The notes under the pieces were generated by a model, which had not been told where the DNA came from, ran no database searches, and saw only the letters and a program-made list of their open reading frames with translations. Shown one piece after another: positions 24,396-36,994 of a stretch of DNA of 64,000 nt. Source of the stretch: Scedosporium boydii (taxonomy: Eukaryota; Ascomycota; Sordariomycetes; Microascales; Microascaceae). Each line of letters starts with the position of its first letter. Positions within the stretch are counted from its first letter, which is position 1. The position numbers and the translations under genes were made by a program. The stretch lies in contig NJFT01000089.1 in the NCBI GenBank assembly GCA_002221725.1, positions 62,001-126,000 on the forward strand, given 5' to 3'.

Positions 24396-24840
24396 AGGAA
24401 TTAGACGAGTCGGCGAAACCTTCTCAGATATCCGAGTGGTCGTTTATTCTGGCTTCTGGTCTTTGCTTTTTTCTTGCTAAGTTGATATAACCATTGTAGA
24501 AGCAGGACCAGGCAACGAACCAGGGAGAATGCAGGTCTCCCGGTGCATGCTCGATTCTTCGGTGAATACAAGGTGAATTTTGATTCCTTACGTGCATCTG
24601 CCAAGCCGTCCATGATTCGAGGGAGAGTGTGAATGAGGCAGGGATTGCGTGCCGCCGGAAACTTATTTGCAGAATACACCTTGAGAGTCGATGAAAGTCA
24701 GCGTTGATAGGGATGTTTGACGTTGACCTCTAACTCACATGAACTCACATGACATGATTGCAGCCATTGATCTTTTCGACCAGCCTGAGGTAGGAGAAGG
24801 AAAGTTGGAGGAAAAATGTCCGTGATTAGAGGGCCATTTG

Positions 24841-25950
24841 AAAATCAGATCGGTAGGCCGCGGCAGGTAGACGGGGAATTGGTCTGAGTCGCCTGTATTC
24901 CCGTAGTTTCAGCATAGGAGCAGCATCGCTGAACGGCGATCATCATGCTCTGGGAGCCAGGCGCAAGGGTGAGACAGGCGACAGGAGGCTTTGAGTTCCT
25001 CCAACAGACTCTCCGCAGTCCGCACTGGAAATTGCGCTGAAAATCGTCGATGGATCTCTTCCCAATCCCTGGCCAGACCGTCCGCCATGAGTCGGAGAAG
25101 CAGAGCGTCTTCCTCCCCCGCAGTTCTAGAACTTCATGTTGTTTAACGAACTCTCTAAATTCGGGAGATAACAGGTCATCGGTTATGAAGTTGGCTTGTG
25201 CGCCGGTATCCCGTAGGGCCATAACTTTAGATAATTCTTGCTGGGGCATTGGATCTTCGTGGTCGATGGCGGATAAAGAGATCGTACATTGCACAGAAGG
25301 TAGGGCGAGCTCCTCGCGGTTGGCTATGATGAAGAAGTGTGGGTTGGCGGGAGGTGGCGGCGGGGTGTTGGTAATGTCGCCGAGGAAGTTCTGCTTCAAT
25401 TGGGCCCTCTCCTTCTGAGCCAAAGGCTTCGGCACACCTGCGGATTCTAAAAGACCCATAGTTGAGAACGCTCGCGTGTGGTAACCGAGGCGCGAGGCGC
25501 TCACGATATGCCAAGAGCACACTTCTCGCCCCCCATAAGTTGTGTCCGTGGCTGGATGGGCTCGTTCATTTCCTAGTCAGCGCCTTCGGGCAGGCCACAG
25601 TCCCATACAACTAGATCCTTCCCCTTACCCCGACCCCTATTAATGATGGCTACGGCGCAGAAATGCCACGCCTACTTGTCCCACTCATCGGTGTCAAGCC
25701 CAACCCATCTTGGGCTGTAGCTCAAGAGGGCGGCCCTGATGGCCCTGGACTTGTCGTCCTTGGCGCAGAGGAAACTATCGATGGTATCCCGACCTTCGGC
25801 GTAGGGAAGGCTCGGCGACCAGTTGGCCTCGTCGGCGCCATGGCGAAACGAAACGACGTTTGGGTGGATATAGATTAGTGAATCTTCTGCAATCTCCCTC
25901 AGTGTCTTTGAGAGCACATCCGCCGTCGCTGTGGGGTCGATAGTAGCCAT
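24841..25950 (-). pseudogene. Retropepsin-like aspartic protease gene, broken
   Basis: Minus-strand gene starting with ATG at 25950 (segments SLIYIHPNVVSF, EGRDTIDSFLCAKDDKSRA). It meets TAG at 25672, goes on in frame (AWHFCAVAIINRGRGKGKD), needs one frame change near 25,570, and then reads VCSWHIVSASRL into a domain with the aspartic protease signature ALRDTGAQANFITDD at about 25,220-25,170. DTGA is the catalytic motif of retroviral-type proteases and of their relatives in LTR-element Gag-Pol or domesticated genes. Dimer partners and substrates are unknown. The TAG fits TGG to TAG (G to A). No reverse transcriptase lies next to it, so it may be a domesticated or multicopy fungal gene that has died. 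Confidence 0.6.
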
Positions 25951-25978
25951 TGCGTAAAGGGGGCACGGGGCGGAGAGG

Positions 25979-26011
<33 letters not shown>
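25979..26011. repeat. Compound microsatellite (AT)n(AG)n
   Basis: About eight AT units pass straight into about eight AG units, just upstream of the retropepsin-like start. Length-variable by nature. Confidence 0.9.
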
Positions 26012-27860
26012 ATTTCTATATAGGTGCGACGGAGTGAGGATGGGCGAGATTATGGGCGAGATGTTAAGGCGTATGCCGCCTGCGAAAGGGAGTAGATGGG
26101 GTGAGGAAGGATGAAATGTTCGACGATGATTTCGGCACAGACGAGCGAGAAGGAAAAAGCTTTGAGCACTATCCTTCGCTCCCTATACATTTCCTGGGCC
26201 AAATTGACCTCATATCCTTTAAGAATTGGACTACTATAGGGAATTTCTGAGGCAGAGGGATCCCCAGGCCGTCAAAAAGATATGCCGGTTGAACGCGTAG
26301 TCGTTGTGAGACTATGACCCTATCATCAAGGGGTTCCGAGATGTCGGAGAAAGAATCGAGGCTTTTGAATTGATCGTTTGGAAAAAAACGGAGGACAGCA
26401 GCAAAGTGAGCTTCCAGGTGCAGCGGTCGTTTAGATCCTCCAGGCAGCAGCTGTTCAAGTGCTTCATCCCTTCCTCTGCTACATCGAGTTCGTGGCCTAA
26501 ATAGAGTCTAGCTTCTCTTCGAACCACCTCACACATGCCTTTCGTCTTGTTCTTCCAACAGGAAGTGGCGAAAGAGACTGAGGTCGAGACCAATCGGGAA
26601 AGTCACCGATGGTCGTGCAACGGGGGACGAGGAACCGCTGTCTCAGCTCGGAAGGGGCATCATGGAAACGCTTCCAATCAGATAGGGAAGGCAAGCACCC
26701 ACGACACCATTTCGTTTCTCTCCAGTGCAGTTTGCGCCAGACATGTTGGGCAGGTGAGACTTCTGAAGAGGGAAGGCCCATTAGCCCCTGCCTGTGAGAT
26801 GCTTGTGATCAGGAACAACATTTTGCTCTGTTCTTCGATCATCGCAGAGCTCTTTGCTGTGTGAAGTAAAGCATGTCTCTCGCTCCGAGGAGAGAGTCAG
26901 AATTCGTTTCGACACGGCACGTCAGCGGACATGCGGATGAAAGTCCAGCCGCCGTGAAACCATAATGTTAAATGTTTCAAGTCTAGGGTGGAAGAAGGGG
27001 TGTGTGACTATGTGTGACTTGTGTGCCACATCATCAGATTTTTTCGAGGGATGAAGAGGAGAGGGTTTGGGTTGGGGGTTGGGTTTCTTTTATAGATGCC
27101 TGGAGGACGTGATGATTACAGCATCTTCCCTGATAATTTCGATAAAGTGAATCAGAAGGGGGATTTCCACATGCCAAATCACATTCCTCAATGACTCTGT
27201 GAATCACCGTTGTGAATATAGGTTAAATGACAACAACAAAGGCAATCAATACTTATCTGATGCTCTGCTGATTGCCTAGCGAATCACACAGCTTCCCTGG
27301 CAGTCCGCTGCTGATTGCTCCTTGCAAATACAGGCAATTATATCAAGCATGCTCTCATGTTTGCCATTGTGGCTTTGGTTCTGGTAGATTTTGTTGATAT
27401 GATTGATCACATCCACCATCGCCATGTATCCTTTTCCGGCTTGATATCGCCAACTGGATGGGTTACTGGCCATCTCCATCGAGCTCATGGCGCCAGTTTG
27501 GATCCCGGGCTTGTAGGGAGGCTGTAAGTGATGGCACTGGAGGGTAAAGACGGTGCTTAAAATGGTGGGGGATGATGTTTGTGGTGGCCGATGGTGATTG
27601 AGGAGATTCCTGATGGCAATCGAGAGGTATCTTTAAAGTGATGGGTAATGGCAGCGAAGGGAAGGGAATGATCACGGTTACCACGATGTAGATATCTTGA
27701 CTGGTTGAGACCTTGTTTTCCTAGCGAAAGCAATCTGGTATCCGGGACCTGCTCTTCGTCCCTTCCTCAACCAGCTTCCCTACCAAGCAACTGGCTCCTT
27801 CCCCGTGTCAATCCCCAAAACTTCCCTCCTCGTACTTTATAATTTAGAATAAAGCAGCGA
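26012..27860. other. No intact gene; G-rich tract
   Basis: A minus-strand reading near 26,800-26,320 is protein-like but has several stops. A G-rich run at 27063-27083 (four G-tracts with loops of 2-3 bases) could form a G-quadruplex. The remainder shows nothing that I can name. Confidence 0.4.
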
Positions 27861-27875
27861 GATATCACCGAAGCC

Positions 27876-27965
27876 AGCTGGCTGACGCAGTCGGTTGGTG
27901 ACAGCAACCGTAACCTCCGCACGGGGAGAGCTTAGGTTCGATTCCGGTCGCGCACAAGTTCTTTT
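27876..27965 (+). repeat. tRNA-like sequence with pol III A and B boxes
   Basis: TGACGCAGTCGG at 27883-27894 fits the A box with one mismatch, and GGTTCGATTCC at 27935-27945 is a perfect B box, 40 bases further. TTTT at 27962 could end transcription. The acceptor and T stems do not pair, so it is not a working tRNA; a tRNA pseudogene or the head of a SINE are the options. The T-rich, GC-poor end near 28,090-28,130 would suit a SINE tail. Confidence 0.45.
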
Positions 27966-29740
27966 CAGGGGGCCATGGGATGCTCGGTCACCAGGGATCT
28001 GGTAAAGAAATATCTCGGTTAATGGAGATCCCCATCTGGGACTTGTCCCAGTGGTCCAGACGGGAGGCGCGACTGTAATGGCTAGGGCCCCTTTATTTTT
28101 TTTAAATTTCAATTTTCATTGTTTCTTTTTTTTTCTCTTCGTCTTTTGCCGCCGTATATCCTAGTCACTCGGAGGTTTGGCAGAGGCCCAAGTCATGATA
28201 CTGGCCGGGTCGCCTAATGGTTCGTCGATAACTTGGCATGGTCTTCATTTGAGGTCGGGCCTCGAGGCAGAGGAAGAATACACTTACGTCTGCTGCACGC
28301 GTCGAGGGGCAAACCACAAGGAATGGCGCATTTGAACCAGTCTCGAGACGCCTCTGTTAGGAGACGAATGGATATACTGAGAACGACAAAGGACGTTATA
28401 TACGTCGCCCGTCGCCGGACAGGATTTCGCCTTAGCAGAACCACTGCCTGGAGTATGTTCGGACGACGTCCACTGATTGGTCCGCGACCCTGCTGCGTGG
28501 ACTTGCACTATAACTGCCCGATGGAAGTCCGCGGACTAAAGTGGTATCTCGCGACTGCTGTTTAGGTAACAGAAATAGTGAACATATAACCACGGTGCCT
28601 ATGATAGATCTCGTGTCTGGTACAAAATCGCTAGGACCAAGAGAAATCGCCACCATGATCGGCCGTTTATAAAAAGGGCCGAGGCCGGTGGAGGGGCAAC
28701 TGTCTCGGCGTCAATGTACGCAACGGCCTGGAATGTGTAGCTCTCCCCTACTGGGTGGTCTCCCTCCGCATTTACGAAGCAGAAGCCTAGTTTCTGCGCT
28801 CGGAGACCCGCCAGGTGCTTTGCCAGTTTGTAGACATGCCGGGTAACCGACTGCGTCAAGGCGGTGAGGCGATCCTCATGCGTGTCCGCTCTGTGCAGTG
28901 GTTCGAATATATATTATATAGGCGCTATACACGATCAGATCCGAACTGAGGTCTGAAGAGGACGTGCGTTACATAGAACTGAAAAAGCCTCCTCCCATGC
29001 GTGGCTGTACGATAGTGGAGTTAGGAAGATGCTCAAACTTCCGCAACATAGTCTCTGTCCTCGGATGTCGGCCTGACTGTTATCGGAGTTCTCATAGTGG
29101 CAGAATGTGCCAGCCTAAAAACGTGCGGCATACCTAATATGGTGTGCGCCCCGGCATCTTCGTTCTCTCTTAGGGAGGAGACTCCGAGGGTCGAGTTGGC
29201 CAGCTGGCTGTACTGGGCCAAGCGCTCGTGCCTCTCCCGCTCAAATCAAAACACCAAGGTGAGACTTTGATATGGTAGCAGGAAATTCCGCGCGTGATAA
29301 CGGGTGATCGTTGGTGACATGTCTCTGAAAGAAAAGGCGAGCTATTAAGGATAGAGGCGAACCAATCCTCAGGCCTCGGGGGGGATCTGCAAAAGGTTAG
29401 ACGTCTTCTGAGGGAAGAAAGAGAGATATTACTCCAAAGCACCGCTTGAGAGATGTCTGGAAGATTGAACAAGCAATGCTCGTACCTGCAAAAGCACACG
29501 ACAAACAGATCTTCTGAGTCGGAAAAGAGACACGGGTCAGATAAGGCTCAAGCTTCAGGCCCAAGAGACACTCGGTTCCCAGCTGGATAATGCTGCCACA
29601 ACTAGGACCATTCAAAGAAGGCAGACGATGGGATCGACACAGGCAATAGCAAAGTCATCCTATTGCTATTTCCTGGTCAAGTATCTTCATCTTGTTGGTT
29701 TGGTGTTCCAGTGATTCTTGTTGTAATATAGATACTTGGG
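27966..29740. other. No recognisable gene
   Basis: Frames up to 110 codons on both strands, none with a known domain. A minus frame at 28859-28599 (86 codons) is protein-like but isolated. Confidence 0.45.
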
Positions 29741-29742
29741 GG

Positions 29743-30635
29743 CTATCTGCCCTCTACTTTTCCATCCTCGACCACTGGGCCGCGTCGCCTTTGTTTTCTG
29801 AGTGTCCTCTCCTCCCAACAGGCATTAACCGATTCGCACACTGACTCGTAATCCTCATCCAGAACACTCCCTACTATAAACACGCGAACGTTATGCTCCA
29901 CCGTCACTAGTTTGGAGTAATTTACCCTCGAAGCTGCGGGGAGGCTTTCACCGGCCACATGAAATTTAACTCTGACTGTTGGCCTACCCAGCTTCGGTTC
30001 CTCGGGGAGAAGACGCGGCTTTTGGCCAGCCATGACGATAATTCCGTGTCGGGCGGGGTTAACTCCTGCTTTCTTGCAACCTTTACCGCCATACGTGAAT
30101 ATAGGACTAGATGCGTGTTAGTTGATGATCTCGAGAACTGAAACCCCAGGCCCAGTACACATGAGCCGACGGTATAGGGCAAGGAGCAGGCACAAGAGTC
30201 TGTACATACACACATGTGCAGTGTCCAAAATCGTTTCCAATAACAATGAAACGCCTGATTCCCACAAGAATGGTATTCGAAGAAGAGCCACCCAGATCTA
30301 CATTTTTCTCTGACAAAGTGTCATCGACAAAATTCTTTTCGGAAGGTTCCGGCCATAGAACTTTGAAAATCTTTCGCATTCATATTAGCATCCACCGTAC
30401 ATATGCAGGATAAACATGCGGCAAACCTACCGTTCCAGGCTGAAATTTGTGGGAAGCCTCAACTCGGTACCCTTTGACGACATTACATTAGGTGAGTTCA
30501 ATAACGGGTCTCGGCTGACTCACTCGTGTCAAGTATCTCGGGATCCTTGTTCGAAGGGCCGGCGATATGGGTCCGCCACACTCGCATACCCCTCGTGTGT
30601 TGCCGTAGCCCCTTCTTCTGGGAAGTCGTCAACAT
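29743..30635 (-). CDS. DUF6590 domain protein
   Basis: Four-exon gene on the minus strand: 30635-30524, 30471-30431, 30370-30210 and 30106-29743, with introns of 52, 60 and 103 bases (GTGAGT, GTAGGT, GTATGT donors). The exons sum to 678 bases, 225 residues, with the frame kept throughout. The body shows the DUF6590 pattern: RYRVEASHKFQPGT, then IFKVLWPEPSE, IRRFIVI, GHCTCVPIFTYGGKG, and near the end SKLVTVEHNVRVFIVG. DUF6590 is a fungal domain of unknown function, common beside NLR and ankyrin genes. Here it opens a run of genes of recognition-related families. The start is the first in-frame ATG before the domain; an upstream exon cannot be excluded. Confidence 0.72.
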
Positions 30636-30850
30636 CTTGAGACAATATGCCGAAGTCCACTGCTTCTAGAGAATCGTCAACATCGCGAAACAATATGCCC
30701 AAGTTATATTCTATACGATACCTTCACCAGCTGACTGGAATGTGGAAGGCTGATCGGAATGGATTTCATCAGGCTTGCTTTGCTCGTCGTGAACATCCGA
30801 CTCTTCGTCTAGTACCGGGCCCCACTTCGTTTCGATAGTACCTAGATTTG

Positions 30851-33037
30851 TCAGTACAAGTATAAAATGCTTATTCGTGCTGTCTGATCAATAAACCGAC
30901 CGAAGTTGTCCTGGCGCTGACGATAGTATCTGGAGTATGTTTTGGACCAGTGCCAGTCGCCCCATACGCTCCAGATCTGATGTTTCCGACCCGTGCCTTT
31001 TCTGAGTCTGTGGCTGGAGTGCTTAGTGTCTTCCACTGATGTTGGAGGGCAGTCTAGTGCGTTTTCGGCGGGGTTCTCTTGCAGACTATCTTCATTTTCC
31101 GAGGATATTTGTTCTGGCAGTTTGTTGGGCTCGGAAAGACGTAGACTCATTACTGTTGCCCAATCCAACTCAAATATGTTCTCATCTAAAGGTTCTGGAA
31201 GGAATGACTCATTATAGCCCTCGAAATCTGGGTCCAAATCCTGGAAGTCGGAAGGGACAGGCAGGAAAACCCACTCCTCGTCGAGAAGAGTCGACGGACG
31301 TTGGCCAGCCCCCGACCCGTCGTCTGACTCGTCGTCTAGGTACGCGACTGACATGAATCCGAGCTCCTTGATATGGCATGCAACGTGGTGCGACAATTTC
31401 CTTCGAAAATCAGCATCGAGATCGTCACGGATTTGGACGGGACGTTTTGCTTTCCGCTTTGGGAGTTCGTTGAAGGCGTCCTCTTCAACAAGCCATGGTG
31501 CGATTAACGCGATTTCACGAGGCACGCAACCGCAAATTGGACAAGTGTATGGCAGCCTATCTCGCCGTACCTCGCACCACTCTTTCAGTAGGGTTACGTC
31601 GGACTGGGTATCGTACTCGGGGTGCTGCTTCATGACGTGCCTGTCAAAGGCCGCCTCATCGTCGAAGTTAAGCACTTCGTGGTTTGTACCGCAACACCAG
31701 AATGGAATCCCATGGATAGTTTCTGCCCAACGGGGTGAGTGGACTTGGTCCATATGACGACACCAGTCATCGAACCGCGAAAAGAGCTGCGGCGGCTCCA
31801 AGCATTGCTCAGATATACAAGCATATAACTTTAGATCATTATCAACGTGCCGTCTGAGGGCATATAGCAGTCAGTTTCAAGAAACATTGCAGAAAGAAAT
31901 ATGGAGAAGCGAAGGTAGGTTTAATACTCCCATAGTCTCTTATCCATTACAATCTTCTCTCCAATCGGGTGTGTGCAATATGGGCAAGTTACCACCTTCG
32001 CGGGAGGTTCAATCCTGGGTGGTTCGGGGTACCGAATATCTTGAAGCGGAACGGATATAGTGGAGCGAGCGGTTCCGGCGGGATCAGCATCTCGATATTT
32101 CCGCAGTGCGAGCCGCGAATCTGGCATCGTTGGCTCAGAGATGGACGGAGGTACTAGGCGACTAAGCCTGGGAGAGCCCCGAAATGGTATCACGCATTTG
32201 CCCTCGTCCTGTGTAGGTAGGATCAGCCCATCGTTAAGAGGATTCGGAACTGGGGTTGGCCTCCCTTCGAGTTTAACGGTGCCCGCGTCATGGTTGCGTG
32301 GGGTGCTCAGCTTTTCTGCATGACTTCGCAGGTACCGAATCCTGAAATATCTAAAGGAGATGGACGCTGCTAATTGCTTGCAAAGCGATAGCGGCGGGCC
32401 GGTGTCCTTGCCCTGGTTCCTGGCTGAGGCCATAAACTTGTGCTTAAGACGGAAGCAGATGAGATCCTGGAGGTCACCGTCATCCTCCTTATTCATGAAG
32501 GCGATAATCCTCTGGGTCAAATTGCTGGACGACGTCTGACGCATCGCCACACCTAGTCGATGCAAGCTGTCGAGGGCAGCTTCCAACGCTTGCAACGTTT
32601 CCACCAACGGCGATGACACGTTTTCGGAGGACCCCCGGACCATACTCTCGATAAGCGATGCTGGAGACTCGGACCCTGTCTTCTCATTTTCAATCGCCAC
32701 GGCTATAAAATAGTGTCAGCTCGGAGCGGCAACGTTGGCACCGGGCCTCATTCCCCAAACAAAGAGTAGAGACACGAGACTGACTACGGATCAAGTTCCG
32801 TTTTGCTATCTCTAACAGCTGCAGGACCAAGGTTCGCAGAGAATCGCTGGTCCTTAGCCGGGAGTCCAGGGATATCGACTCTTCGGCGAACACGCCGAGA
32901 TAGGACGCCCATTGCTGGAAGTGTTGGTACAGGACGTCCACGACGGGAAAGCTGGCCAGAGACCTGTCGCTGAGAAGGTCGTGAAAAGCATCTTCGCACA
33001 ATCTGCCGAGGTTGTAGATTTCATGGCTATCGGCCAT
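30851..33037 (-). CDS. AcuF-like C2H2 zinc-finger protein
   Basis: Three exons on the minus strand: 33037-32788, 32702-31928 and 31853-30851, with introns of 85 and 74 bases. The sum is 2028 bases, 675 residues. The N-terminal half is helical (LCEDAFHDLLSDRSL...FQQWASYLGVFAEE), the arrangement of the fungal AcuF-like C2H2 family. The zinc-binding part starts near residue 325: TCPYCTHPIGEK, then the spliced LWERHVDNDLKLYAC, DDWCRHMDQVH, FWCC, FDRHVMKQH and YTCPICGC. A long acidic C-terminal part ends in WSVWGDWHWSKTYSRYYR, also usual for the family. Such proteins are annotated as oxidoreductase- or zinc-finger-like with unknown role; many lie near NLR genes. Splice sites were chosen by frame and family continuity; the first intron is the less certain. 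Confidence 0.75.
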
Positions 33038-33633
33038 TGTGAATCTTCTATGGTCCAAGCTAGACCTAGAAACTCCCCATCAGAATTCGAATCATAAATA
33101 ATACGGTGACATGCTTTTGAGGTTCTGCTCTATAGAGGGTATAATGGGATACGAAAGGGCAGTACGGATTAGCCCGGGTAAGAGATGGCATCCCCGCTCA
33201 ACAGTTTTCGGTACAAAGAGGGTACCTATTACCTATTTGCCTGCGCTGGAGTTAGAAAGATCAAGTAGGTGCGTTTGAATATGCAGTTGGTGGCCCAATC
33301 AAGTCGTTCACTTCAGCCCCAGCCTGGTCACGTCTTCATGAATCCGTCGGTGTACTGGTACCTCTGCGAGCGGGGTAATGAATTGTTGCTCTTTACGGGT
33401 CAGAAATTCTTGCGGGAGTCGATGTTGGGTCTGATCTCAATGTTGATGCAATACCTGGTCCTTTATCATTTTGCCAGATAGCGATTGACGGGCGAAGCCA
33501 TCGGGGCTGGAACGATGCTACCACTCTCTATCTATTATGACCCGCAGTCTTTGCTGTTACCCAGCCCACACGTTAAATATTGCCATCGTACTCTCTAACT
33601 GCTTCCTCAACCGCCCTTCAACACTTTCGCCTC
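33038..33633. promoter_or_regulatory. Divergent intergenic region
   Basis: About 600 bases between the start of the C2H2 gene (minus) and that of the protease gene (plus). It should hold both promoters. No motif stands out. Confidence 0.3.
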
Positions 33634-36600
33634 ATGATGCTAGCCGGATCCAAACACTGGGCTCTGTTCCAGGCCATCTCTCCCCTCTTCACATCCGACA
33701 TACCCTGGTCCTCAGCAGGGCGGAGCGACGCGGAAACTACTGCCGTCCAGGAAGCCGGGGCCTTGTTGAGGGCCCATATCAGCGAAATACCCTTCCATGT
33801 TCCGCAAGATGCTGCGTTCTCCGATCAGACCCTATCCGATTTTACAACAGCCCTAAAATATTTGCTCTTAACACTTGAAGGTTTAGTCCTGCAGAGCGTT
33901 CTCGATGACGCGACTGCTCTTGGGGAGGTAAGCATCTGGAATCGCATGCACAACTTCAGGTGGTATCAATCGCTCCTAGGCTAAGCTTCACAGAGTCAGG
34001 CCGACCCCGTCGAGGAATACCCCAAGCTCTCTGCGCTGAGCTTATTCATCAGAAATGACAACTTCTCCACAGTTTACTGTCATCGCTTTCTGTATCTGAA
34101 TCAGAGGGCTGCCTTGCTCAAGGCCACTCGCTCACGCGCCGAGGGCTCCTTGAAGAATGTGAAGAAACTGTTTCAAGACTCGGCATCCCTGTCTAAAGAT
34201 GGGTTCGTTGCTGGGAACCATCTCCCGCCATCATCTCAACCTCAATACAGCCAAATATTTAGGGACTGCTCAGATACCTTGTTTAACACCCTGGAAAAAA
34301 CCCTGCGGCCATGTACATCAATGTCCTCTAAACACAAGGCCTTCTTTCACCTGAAGGCTTCGCCCAATCCTACAATTGGTGGTTCTTCCGCGGAAGTGGA
34401 TCTATTATTAGCATTATGCCCTCAGGGGAACCCTTGCCAAGAGGTTCGGTTCACCGTTCCCAACCATACGTAAGTTGTGCAAAGATGCAAAGATTGATGC
34501 ATGGAATCACGGACAACTCACCAAATACAGCGGTTCGATTCCGGCTGCGATGGCCGAATCTCACGAGCGACTTATCGAGGACGTCTGCCAAGTTGCCCGC
34601 GAGGCATACGAACGCCAACAAGTTGTGAGAATATACGTCCACGACAACAAACTGCACGACACTTCTGATTTCGACGAGGAGCCGAGCAACCCAGAAGCGG
34701 AACACACAATATCAATTTCTTCCCTCCTAGACAAACAGGTCTTGCGGGACCGCTTCAAGTTTCCGCTTGTTCACAAGAGAATTCTAGCCCTAACTCTCGC
34801 CCGAAGTCTATTAAACCTTTACGAGGGGCCGTGGATACAGACAGACTGGTCTGCCGAGCATGTTCTCTTTGCATATGACACTAATAAGAGCCGCGTTTAC
34901 GATATCCACCAGCCATATTTGCCTTGTACGCTCTCGTCGGAGCATGAATATCAATCAACAGTTAGCGATCCTCTACACAACAACCCATTGATCCTCTCTT
35001 TCGGAAGACTGCTCATGGAAATGGATAAAGGGGAACGTATCGCGATCACAAAAACCGTGAGGTCAAGACCGAGCCTCTACCGAACACTTGTGGCCGAATT
35101 GGATGACTGGGGCAAGGAGCTTCTAACTTCATACTACACCCAAGCTGTTGAGGGATGTTTGAAGTTTCCGAAATGGCTCCAGGCGAACAGGGGCATGAGC
35201 CGGGAACTTGCCTACCGCAAAGTCATCTTAGAGAAGATTCTGCATCCCCTGGAGCTTGAAGTTAGGACGTTTTCAAATCAAGGAGCGGGATCTCGAGATA
35301 TAGATTTGATTCACAATAACATAGCGCCACCGGACATCGCTAGCCCTTTGGTCCGTACCTCGAGTATACGGGGTTCAACAGTCGCCGGTTACACCGCCGT
35401 CTCAGCAAGAACGGATGCTCCCACGACCACCATGGGCAGAGTGTCCAGGAGCGGGGCAATGACCTCCTCTAGAATAAGCCTAGAGCAATCACAAACGAGT
35501 CACAGCACTAGGTCCTCCACATTAACTATTAACGCGTCGCGTTGCCCTCCAACTTCACTGCGCACCCACTCCTCCTCAACCACCAACGCCTCTCTAGCCA
35601 CGCGCTCCTCCCCAGTTAGTCGTCCCTCTCTGGCCAGCCGCGTTTCTCCAGAATCGACCCGAAGATTTGAACAACCTGCGCGGCAGCCGAGTCCAAGTGT
35701 CAGGTTTTCTTCGACCTCACGGCGCACTCAAATCTCATCTCGGCCCGAAAACGCAAGAGACATGCCGAACTTTGTACGCACATGTACCTTCATGTTCAGT
35801 GAGAGTGAGATGGAGCTATCTGAAGACAAGTTGAGTTTACCACTGGCCGACCCTACTCCACTAGGATCAATAGCATTGACTCGACGCAGGAAAACCCGTG
35901 CCAAAGAATTTCTGAAGAGATTTGAGGACTTTCGGTTATGTAACATCCACCGGTGTTCGAAGACAGCAAGAGTGCGGATTGTTGTCTTAGATACGGGCCT
36001 CTCTCACAATGACATCCGAATCCGTGCTCTGAAACGAGTCATAAAGGACGGCTGCCGGAAGAGGGAGAACATAAACTACAGAGACCCCATCCGGGAGGAG
36101 CGAAATTTTGTCGCCGGTAGTCCCGATCACGATGAAGATGGCCATGGAACCCATGTCATCGGGTTGCTGCTCACCCTTGCGCCGGAGGCAGACTTGTATG
36201 TTGGCAAGATCTCCCGAGGAAAGAAGTGCGAGACCCAGGACCAGGGGATGGCTGCGGTAAGTATTTTGCATTGGATCCTCATGCGTGGCTATAACTCGGA
36301 CGAAGTACTAATTGTTCTCTTCTATAAGGCGCTGAGGTGGGCCGTCGATGATGTTAAAGCGGATATTATATCCATGTCGTTTGGATTCGAAGATGATGCA
36401 GGCTGGGATGATGATATGGACAAAGCGATTAAGGAATCCTTTACCGCCGGTAGGATCGCATTCGCAGCTGCATCAAACTACGGTGGGAACTCATGTAGAA
36501 CGTATCCAGCCAAGGCTGAAACGGTTTTCTGCATTCACGCGTCAGACGGCCACGGCAACCCGAGCGGATTAGATCCCACACCGATACGTGGCGACTACAA

Positions 36601-36922
36601 TTTTAGTACGCTTGGAGTGGCCGTGCCGTGCGGCGATACGGGAGGCAGGGAGATCTTCAAGACGGGCACGTCGTATGCCACGCCGGTCGCTGCAGGCCTT
36701 GCTGCTAACATCATAGACCTCGCTGACTGGTTGGCCGAGGCGGGAGAGCTGACCTCCGCCCAAACGAAGAAGCTGCGCTCATATGAAGGCATGAGGAGCG
36801 TGTTTAAGCTTATGGCCCCCAGCCGTCGACAAGACTACGATTATGTCGCGCCTTGGAACCTGTGGAACAGGAGAGTAGAGGAAAGAATAATATGGGGCAA
36901 AATTAGAGAGAAACTCTCTTAA
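33634..36922 (+). CDS. DUF7580-like protein with C-terminal subtilisin (S8) protease domain
   Basis: Four exons: 33634-33927, 33994-34469, 34531-36256 and 36329-36922. Introns are 66, 61 and 72 bases. The sum is 3090 bases, 1029 residues. The first half (to about residue 520) looks like the fungal DUF7580 region (ILALTLARSLLNLYEGPW, WIQTDWSAEHVLF, NPLILSFGRLLMEM). A Ser/Thr/Arg-rich linker spans about 530-665. The S8 domain starts near 735 with all catalytic residues: Asp in VVLDTG (about 743), His in DGHGTHVIG (about 797), Ser in GTSYATPVAAG (about 946). No signal peptide, so it acts in the cytoplasm. This layout resembles HET-Q2-type proteases, which cleave a neighbouring gasdermin-like protein; its own neighbour ends 72 bases away, tail to tail. 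That role is inferred. The start is the first ATG of the conserved frame. Confidence 0.85.
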
Positions 36923-36994
36923 ACATTCGATAGATGGGCTGGAAGATACCCCAAAGAACATAGTAATGGATTTATGATACTTGGAATTGAAACA

